Positions 21,301-24,730 of a stretch of 24,730 nucleotides of DNA are shown in pieces. The notes under the pieces were generated by a model, which searched no databases, was not told where the DNA came from, and saw nothing but the letters and a program-made list of their open reading frames with translations. Position 1 is the first letter of the stretch. Each line of letters starts with the position of its first letter. The position numbers were made by a program, and so were the translations under genes. Source of the DNA: Bdellovibrionales bacterium (GTDB taxonomy: Bacteria; Bdellovibrionota; UBA1018; CAIMNF01); the NCBI GenBank assembly GCA_947457605.1, contig CANGWP010000013.1, positions 1 through 24,730 on the forward strand, in the 5' to 3' direction.

Positions 21301-21634
21301 TCGCTTCTCCGATTGAGTTTCTGGCCTGAACGATCAAGGGTGAGGAAGCCAGGGTATTGATTGGAACGGTTTGCCCATCGCCACTTACCTTGGAAAGAGA
21401 ACTCAAGGAGGGAGTAGGCGTCGGAGATGATCCGGGAGTGGGTGTCGGGTTGGTTCCGGAACCATCCCCGAAGTTGTTGATAATCGTGGTAGAAGAAGAG
21501 CTTCCGAAAGACGGCCCGTCTCCGAAGACCGAAGATGCGGTTCCTCTTTTTCCGCAAGCGGATACCAGAAGGATCAATCCGACCAAGATTAACCGATTGG
21601 TTGAGGATTTTAAAATTAAACTCGATCCTTTCAT
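15368..21634 (-). CDS. Giant surface lipoprotein with Ig-like repeats and glycine-rich tail
   Basis: The 2088-residue product starts at the ATG at 21634; a TTG directly before it is also in frame. It has a lipoprotein signal (LILVGLILLVSAC, lipidated at C27), and the following Gly does not signal inner-membrane retention. A low-complexity Pro-Thr linker follows (TNPTPTPGSSPTPTP). Residues about 80-1064 hold three copies of a 320-residue super-repeat, each with three Ig-like modules. The first module of each resembles bacterial Ig-like domain 1 of invasin/intimin proteins. Residues about 1065-1520 hold further, more diverged Ig-like modules. From about 1525 the protein turns Gly/Asn/Ser-rich with repeated G-rich loops (GSGVGGGGGGGSVYIS), suggesting a beta-helical or roll-like end. 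A long adhesive or contact fibre tethered to the outer membrane is the best guess. No protease or catalytic motif is visible. Confidence 0.92.
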   Translation of the reverse strand: MKGSSLILKSSTNRLILVGLILLVSACGKRGTASSVFGDGPSFGSSSSTTIINNFGDGSGTNPTPTPGSSPTPTPSLSSLSKVSGDGQTVPINTLASSPLIVQARNSIGEAIPNHSVTFGISGPGTLSQIIVQTDSNGLAQVNVTASGSVGTVSVNATSAFGNVSFTLNVVGFGAYSVFRIAGDNRSGYIGAHLNDGSPMTVQVLDGSYQPVRNVVVRFQVNTNNGTLGGAEIGGTNLQFLLTDEYGRASTTLRLGTTAGSNTVIASILSQPTVFTTFTANGTVASNSTVDLSQSTISLSATSAAANGVNAITATIQIRDQYRNLIPNSSHTVTSSGSFSSFGGWQTGPNFTYLSEGTYINTFVVGTMPGTALFFGSINSQSLTSGGAALTLTNGSGTTGAASLVVLSGDGQTGAIQTQFASSLRVIARDGNNRPVQGNEVTFSVSGGGSLSNTSVMTDPSGIASVDFTAGTIPGPVTVTATSSLGSASFSLSVVSLSTYTISIVDGDLQSENLGYPNVNPLPKPLKVRVLTGSGAAANNLQVTYSITAGNGTLNGQTSITVVTDSNGYAQTPFILGTAAGLNLVKAAITGNPATFVTFQQTGTVPSNAPVSLGLSSIALSQNTSQANGTNVVATTVFLRDQYGNLIPNNSQPLSVSFSPNVGSWVSSGSMTYQTTGTYTNSYRVGTTAATVAFTAFIGLQPLTSGSAILVLNTGLTTAAEGASLVVLDGNNQNIEFNAQAPSPLKVRAIDSLGIPIPDSLVSFTVTSGSGTLTIPATVTTEADGTASVTLTAGGSAGVGTVTASSLQGNAIFQFEVKDFTGYTLQKVNSNLTDNQSGYLNQSLANPFRVVVMRSGIPVNGIQVRFQCLSANCGTFSNGLNYIDVTSAGGGLASAPYSLGTSPGNYTIRAMLPPQANINVDFSAIASVDPASPIDRNLTVVTTNPTSITANGLEVTTVSVTLKDQYANTIPNASATVRVTPTLTQATGSTWGDGSSGQQSLTALTGASAGIYTKIFSAGFAVGSASFAANITSPTSNPPLPNSILLSQPAFLAITANNSPSVSTTTINASTTSLVADPAMPALATATIIVALKDSAGNNINTDGHIVALTANVGTLSSANAVFHPATGTYRALYTAPTSTGTDAVISIASINGVSTSSKSVTIVLNPGPVSPLRSLVRMSGTGNVINPLGSTRTITINVRDQYDNPIPTTPSGCGSVTAAGNTFAVTLSKSSSSGTFTPVALTALTAGAAGTCTATITAPASCSSGPCIETLVASVGGTSITNSGMRVHHSGTSWSPSAANSIYSVSATSIMTGQYIDITVTLRNTSNLKSEVGGYPTWFTPSLTNGTLSAVTDNHDGTYSVRAFAPAASGQGGFQIILTAAPNTPFLTGTTTFQYMGAMSASTSVFTLTSNSISGPTGTSVNLWLRDSSNNPVTNLAVPGLPNTADIRFFTSNPNTSLSGNVTLFGGNGSPIYFQQTISRNPNPEIYFETTTLTAQYREGGVWRDFSNNVVLTINPTNLAGVTIDCSNISTFRNKPIFVSGGTLTINSRINNVLDSSGQCGGYGSENPFRFADILIESGATLTHSAGTTTTLYGLDIESTGTITNLGSINADSRGYPTGYGVGGTTTTAPTNAAHGAVGNASASHGGSGSGSYFVNSVYDSVEDPKFPGVGGGLYISPSPGGGVVRLKAASMVNHGAISANAISAGAAGSIKLEVTSGTLSGGGTFQARNSLNYSYSGGQWAGAGGRIAVIGRMNGISLTQFNVSRPSTSTGNNYFGNGTLHFSEILEGTVTIPHHLWLCPIYGLNVRNCSWLPMNNSTDLIIPSGVTLTLDTTPTSPLLVKSLLVNAGGVLNHSRYLSTNFIHGVNVEALGPITISGTVSAVGLGYHGNIGRNGTSGCVNGWCPTALSNCAGGAHFAPGGINPGTFTWGNPNAPFTAGGGAHSLLTIPVTPGFTESIQSSGAAIGGGQIYLRTTSSSNGAILVDGNVTAAGGHPVYISGSGVGGGGGGGSVYISAKTTFSGLGSLNAFGGTAFSNTAATAGGGAGGLIRVESNGGSGVTTINVQGGAGAGGGASGQNGSVTYGTSP
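18442..21388 (-). repeat. Three-fold protein super-repeat within the giant lipoprotein
   Basis: Units begin at about residue 80 (KVSGDGQT), 402 (ASLVVLSGDGQTG) and 723 (ASLVVLDGNNQ) and run to about 1064. Each has module A (PLxVxAxDxxGxP, then a VTFxVxGxGTL core and a TDxxGxAxV turn), module B (GTLxG, then a VTDxxGYA-like turn and LGTxxG) and module C (ANGxN, DQYxNxIPN, then LTSGxA). The spacing is 315-345 residues. The units are clearly diverged at the protein level, so the duplications are old. Confidence 0.75.
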
Positions 21635-21735
21635 CAACCTAAGCTTCTTTCTTCGCTTTACTTAACGGACCAATGTTTCTTCAACTTGATACCTTCCTTC
21701 CAAGATTTTACAGGCTTTTGAGACTTTGGAAAATG

Positions 21736-21781
21736 TGTCACTCAAGGCATTTGTCTGCACTGACATGTGTCTTGAGTGACA
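21736..21781. repeat. Perfect 11-base inverted repeat upstream of the giant lipoprotein gene
   Basis: TGTCACTCAAG (21736-21746) and CTTGAGTGACA (21771-21781) are perfect inverted repeats 24 bases apart. An inner TGTC-TGCACT-GACA hairpin lies between them. On the - strand the stem is followed after two bases by TTTT. It lies 29 bases after the stop codon of the barrel gene and about 100 bases before the lipoprotein start. It may be the terminator of the upstream operon or an operator of the lipoprotein gene. Confidence 0.7.
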
Positions 21782-21809
21782 TTCAGCTTTGATTGAATCC
21801 GGGGTTTCG

Positions 21810-22403
21810 TCAAAAGAGCCAGCCGAGTCCAACACTGAATGTGAGAGTTTGCACGAAGGTCCCCGAACCCCTGAACCAGCCCATCAACATCTTTCCTTGC
21901 AATTGAAATTCGTCACTCAGTCGGTAGACCGGCGTCAAGGCAAGGTAGGGCCCGGAGTAGGTTGTACTGATTGTCTTGAGAGGTACACTTCTCATCCCGA
22001 AGCCCAGCGAAGCAACTGCGCCAAAGCGGGAGTCATTCCGGATCGTAATGATATCACCCACCTGTCCGACCCCCTTGAACGCATCCAGGATAGAGAAACC
22101 CGCCCCGATGTTTGCACCCCAGTATACTGAAGAAAGTGTCGAGAATGAATTGATCCCGTAATCGATGTCGGTTTCAACGCTGATCACGGAATGAAGATGT
22201 CGACGATAACTCAACTGCACCAGTCCCGGAGCTAAAAACGATGCGTCAGTGACAGAAAATCGATAGAATCCGATACCTATGTTTACTTGGTTTTTTTTTG
22301 TGATTTTTTCAAGTGGCGCTTGAGCGCGGGCGGTGTCCGCCAAAAAGAACAACAGAGGCAGTGTCAGGAGTATCAGTGTTCGCCAAAAAAAAATCGACTG
22401 CAT
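21810..22403 (-). CDS. Outer-membrane beta-barrel protein in the motor-like operon
   Basis: The 197-residue product has a signal peptide (MQSIFFWRTLILLTLPLLFF, then LADTARAQA, cleaved before PLEK) and a chain of amphipathic strands. Visible strands include VNIGIGFYRFSV, LVQLSYRRHLHS, SSVYWGANIGAGFSIL, FGAVASLGFGMRSV, YLALTPVYRL and FQLQGKMLMGWFRG. It ends TLTFSVGLGWLF, an aromatic barrel terminus. About eight strands fit. The frame also has an ATG at 22454 inside the preceding gene. I prefer 22403 because the signal peptide starts there, although its ribosome-binding site is poor and coupling with the upstream gene is likely. The gap to the FliF/FliG-like gene is only 22 bases, so it is probably the outer-membrane part of the same system. 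Confidence 0.75.
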   Translation of the reverse strand: MQSIFFWRTLILLTLPLLFFLADTARAQAPLEKITKKNQVNIGIGFYRFSVTDASFLAPGLVQLSYRRHLHSVISVETDIDYGINSFSTLSSVYWGANIGAGFSILDAFKGVGQVGDIITIRNDSRFGAVASLGFGMRSVPLKTISTTYSGPYLALTPVYRLSDEFQLQGKMLMGWFRGSGTFVQTLTFSVGLGWLF

Positions 22404-22425
22404 TCCTGGGCCTGATCCGTTAACT

Positions 22426-24180
22426 TCATGCTGTTTTTCTAATTTGGCCTTCATTTTTCACCGGCTTCATCAATTGGGCGAGTTCAAGTTTGAATGAATC
22501 GAGGATCCGGTTCCGACTTTCAACCACGGACGGCGAGGTGTATTCATGGGAAACTGTTTCCATGCGCTCGAGAAAACTCACCAGCCACTGATATCTCCGA
22601 GGTGAAAGAAATTTCTCGCAAATTGCTCTGACTTCCGGATTGTATCCGCCAATGCAATTTGCAAGATCCCGCACGTCCACCTGATTCCAGAATGAAACGG
22701 AGCCTTCGTTCAAAAGGCTGAGGAGTCCGACGTAAACCCCCTTTATCTGCCGGGAGGCCTGATACAAGACCTCTTCCTCCTCGAAAGTCTCGATTTTGAG
22801 CAGTATGTTGTTTTTGTACCGTGCTGCAAATGAATCCGAGCCTGTTGAAGTCTGATTGCGTGTCTGGATCAGGAGTTTTTCAGCAGCGCTTTTGACACGT
22901 CCAAGGATCTGAGCGTCTTCATGGGCGGTTTTCGTCTCGCTGCTTTTCTGGAAGAGTTGCAAGCGGATCTGCAGGTCAAGTCCCTCGGCTAGCGCCCTCA
23001 TTTTCAGCGGTGGAAGAAGATCTAGAAGCATACCCAGTTCATCCAGGTCGAGGTAGCCTGCCAAATGCCTAAGCCACTCCATCGATTGTTTTGCCAGCGT
23101 GGCCGTGAATTCGTTTCGCGAGATTGCCTTGTATTGGGGCAAAAGAGGATACAGCACGCCCTCGATTTCCTTACGGCTGGGTGTCTCCGTAATCCTCGAT
23201 GAAATGGGTTTGAATTCCTCCTCGATTTCCTGATCTAGCTTTCTTGCAAGATCCACCTTTGACAAAATACGATAAATGATGGCCGCCGGATAGTTTCGGG
23301 TCTGTGTCAGCCCCGAACAGTCATACACAAAGAGCTTGAGCGCCAAGGGGTCGATTTTTTCAAGAAGGTGCGTTTGATCTTCTGTTGAATCAGGTCCCGC
23401 CGGCTTGATTTTCTCAGGCTCGGGCGTCTGGGAGCGCTGTCGTGCTTCGATTGCCTCTCCCATTGTGGTAGAAGGAGAGGATATCTTTCCGAGCTCTGAT
23501 GTAAGATCATGAGCAAGGTTCCGAAGCCCCTTCCAAAAGAGGATCAGAAACAAAGCTGCCACAAGAATCAGGACTGCACCTAGAATCTCGTAGGGGATCA
23601 TTGGTTTGGGAGCAGGGATAGGGGTGGGAGCTGTCACGGGTTTGTCCGTAATGGAAACTGACGAGGTTTTCTTTAGCCATTTGATCCAGTCATCGGTCAC
23701 CGCTTCGGGCAGGGTACCCGTTATGACCCGGTCACCACTCGCAAGATCGAGTCCAAGACTACGAACAAGCTGCTGTTCGATCCAGTCCCGTGAGGGGGCT
23801 GATATCTCGTCACTGAAGCTGATCCGGATAATCCGATTCTTGACAAAGGGGAGAAGTTCCTCGAGCGCAGGCGCCGATTGATCGGGACTTCCGGCTTGAG
23901 CGCCGATCCCGCCACCAAGTATTCCCATCAGGGGTACTGACACAGCTGTTGCATTTTTTTGAAGGTGTTCCCGCAGCCTTGTCTCAAAGAGCACCACCTC
24001 TACTTCAGCATGAAGCGTTCCACGCGGTGCCATGAGATCGACCTGCTTTTGAACCTGATCCTGAAGATAGGTTTCTATCCGGCCCTTTTCGACTGAGAAT
24101 CCGACATCCGAAGCGCATGCGAACGGGTTCATCCAGTTCAGGGAGAAGCCGAGAAGTAACCTGAGCGCCATGGAATTCAT
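22426..24180 (-). CDS. FliF/FliG-like chimeric inner-membrane motor protein
   Basis: The 584-residue product has a signal peptide (residues 1-23, ending PFACA), a periplasmic region (24-195), one membrane helix (197-216, ILGAVLILVAALFLILFW) and a large cytoplasmic region. The periplasmic part resembles the last periplasmic domain of flagellar MS-ring protein FliF: ALEELLPFVKNRIIRISFSD, then IEQQLVRSLGLDLASGDRVI, compare the FliF pattern AVGFDPxRGDxVxV before its second membrane helix. Cytoplasmic residues 280-410 are helical and could be FliG N/M-like. Residues 498-575 resemble the FliG C-terminal domain (VDVRDLANCIGGYNPEVRAI, CEKFLSPRRYQWLVSFLERM, then VVESRNRILDSF). Its start overlaps the MotB-like stop (ATGA). 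No flagellar structural genes are in view. Domain calls are by eye and the FliG C-terminal match is the clearer of the two. Confidence 0.72.
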   Translation of the reverse strand: MNSMALRLLLGFSLNWMNPFACASDVGFSVEKGRIETYLQDQVQKQVDLMAPRGTLHAEVEVVLFETRLREHLQKNATAVSVPLMGILGGGIGAQAGSPDQSAPALEELLPFVKNRIIRISFSDEISAPSRDWIEQQLVRSLGLDLASGDRVITGTLPEAVTDDWIKWLKKTSSVSITDKPVTAPTPIPAPKPMIPYEILGAVLILVAALFLILFWKGLRNLAHDLTSELGKISSPSTTMGEAIEARQRSQTPEPEKIKPAGPDSTEDQTHLLEKIDPLALKLFVYDCSGLTQTRNYPAAIIYRILSKVDLARKLDQEIEEEFKPISSRITETPSRKEIEGVLYPLLPQYKAISRNEFTATLAKQSMEWLRHLAGYLDLDELGMLLDLLPPLKMRALAEGLDLQIRLQLFQKSSETKTAHEDAQILGRVKSAAEKLLIQTRNQTSTGSDSFAARYKNNILLKIETFEEEEVLYQASRQIKGVYVGLLSLLNEGSVSFWNQVDVRDLANCIGGYNPEVRAICEKFLSPRRYQWLVSFLERMETVSHEYTSPSVVESRNRILDSFKLELAQLMKPVKNEGQIRKTA

Positions 24181-24730
24181 TGCGCTACATCCTCCACTTT
24201 AATGGTTATTCTCCTGGCAATTGCAAGGTCCTCTGCTACTCCACTTGAGGAGGCGAGCGTCCTGTTGCTTGCAAAACCCTCTGCCGAGAGGAGATTTTGG
24301 GGAAACCCGTTCTCACTGAACCATTTGAGAACAGCAGTTGCCCGGATTACCGACAGCTCCCAATTGTCGCTGATTCTTCCTGTTCGGCTTCGAATGGGAC
24401 GCGGGTCGGTATGCCCTTGCACAATGATTCGGATTCTTCCGGCGTGCGGCTTCAGTAATTCACCGGTGGATCTTATGATCGCCAAGCCCTCAGGTGTGAC
24501 TTTTGTCGAGCCCGAATCGAAAAATGAAATATGATCGAAATTCAATTCAATGGACTTTTCATTCACTTCTCTACGAGAATAAAATCCTTTTTGGTTTGTA
24601 AGGACGCTTACGATGGAATGGATAACCGGACTCGGCAGCGCTTGACCGGGAGAAGACGGCGCTTTTTGGGTTTCCGTGGCGGAAGAAGGTTCGGTTTTCT
24701 TTAACTGGTCTTTTTTGAAAAAGATAATGA
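24177..24730 (-). CDS. MotB-like stator protein with OmpA peptidoglycan-binding domain (5' part beyond window)
   Basis: The frame is open to the window edge, so 183 C-terminal residues are visible and the start, with any membrane helix and proton-carrying aspartate, lies outside. It begins IIFFKKDQLKKTEPSS, which could be the end of a membrane helix followed by a polar Pro/Ser-rich linker. The OmpA/MotB domain follows: FFDSGSTKVTPEGL, IIVQGHTDPRP and ISDNWELSVIRATAVLKWF. The NWELSxxRA motif is typical of MotB. MotB anchors the MotA/MotB ion-driven stator to peptidoglycan, so this protein should sit in the inner membrane and bind the cell wall. A GTG at 24566 is not the true start because conserved-looking coding continues upstream. 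The stop overlaps the next start by four bases. Confidence 0.85.
   Translation of the reverse strand, partial: IIFFKKDQLKKTEPSSATETQKAPSSPGQALPSPVIHSIVSVLTNQKGFYSRREVNEKSIELNFDHISFFDSGSTKVTPEGLAIIRSTGELLKPHAGRIRIIVQGHTDPRPIRSRTGRISDNWELSVIRATAVLKWFSENGFPQNLLSAEGFASNRTLASSSGVAEDLAIARRITIKVEDVAQ

Noticed and set aside
24177..24566. Complete small OmpA-domain protein starting at GTG 24566
   Set aside because: The frame stays open for 54 further codons to the window edge with a plausible linker and hydrophobic end, so the gene is longer and cut by the window.

Overview
The window is a chromosomal segment of a Gram-negative bacterium. RpoB and RpoC look like those of the former Deltaproteobacteria: the RpoB segments around the beta lobes and the RpoC trigger-loop insertion are of that type. 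The remaining genes encode mostly secreted, lipidated or outer-membrane proteins, and one encodes a flagellar-motor-like protein. Bdellovibrionota or a neighbouring lineage is my best guess. It is an inference from protein style, not a phylogenetic result.

Region 1 (1-8.7 kb, + strand) holds rpoB and rpoC, an intrinsic-terminator-like hairpin, and a tRNA-Val(UAC) gene. No rplL C-terminus is visible in the 167 bases upstream of rpoB. Region 2 (8.7-9.15 kb) has no convincing gene. It is dense in inverted repeats, several of which reuse the 3' end of tRNA-Val, including an 18-base exact inverted copy at 9114-9131.

Region 3 (9.15-11.8 kb) is a small accessory block. It contains an ORF6N-domain protein (-), a ribbon-helix-helix-like antitoxin with a Doc/Fic toxin (+, ATGA overlap), and a coupled YceI-like protein plus small outer-membrane barrel (-, GTGA overlap). 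Region 4 (11.8-15.3 kb, +) encodes three exported proteins. The last is a predicted HExxH zinc metallopeptidase whose gene overlaps that of an unrecognised exported protein.

Region 5 (15.4-24.7 kb, -) is read from right to left. It begins with a MotB-like protein cut by the window edge. Next comes a chimeric protein with a signal peptide, a FliF-like periplasmic part, one membrane helix and a FliG-like cytoplasmic end. A small outer-membrane barrel follows, then, after a strong inverted repeat, a 2088-residue lipoprotein with three copies of a roughly 320-residue Ig-like super-repeat and a glycine-rich tail.

The MotB-like, FliF/FliG-like and barrel genes are tightly packed (4-base overlap, 22-base gap). 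Together they would span peptidoglycan, inner membrane and outer membrane. This is the strongest candidate here for an undescribed system: a non-flagellar, stator-driven envelope machine, possibly linked to the giant surface lipoprotein next door.
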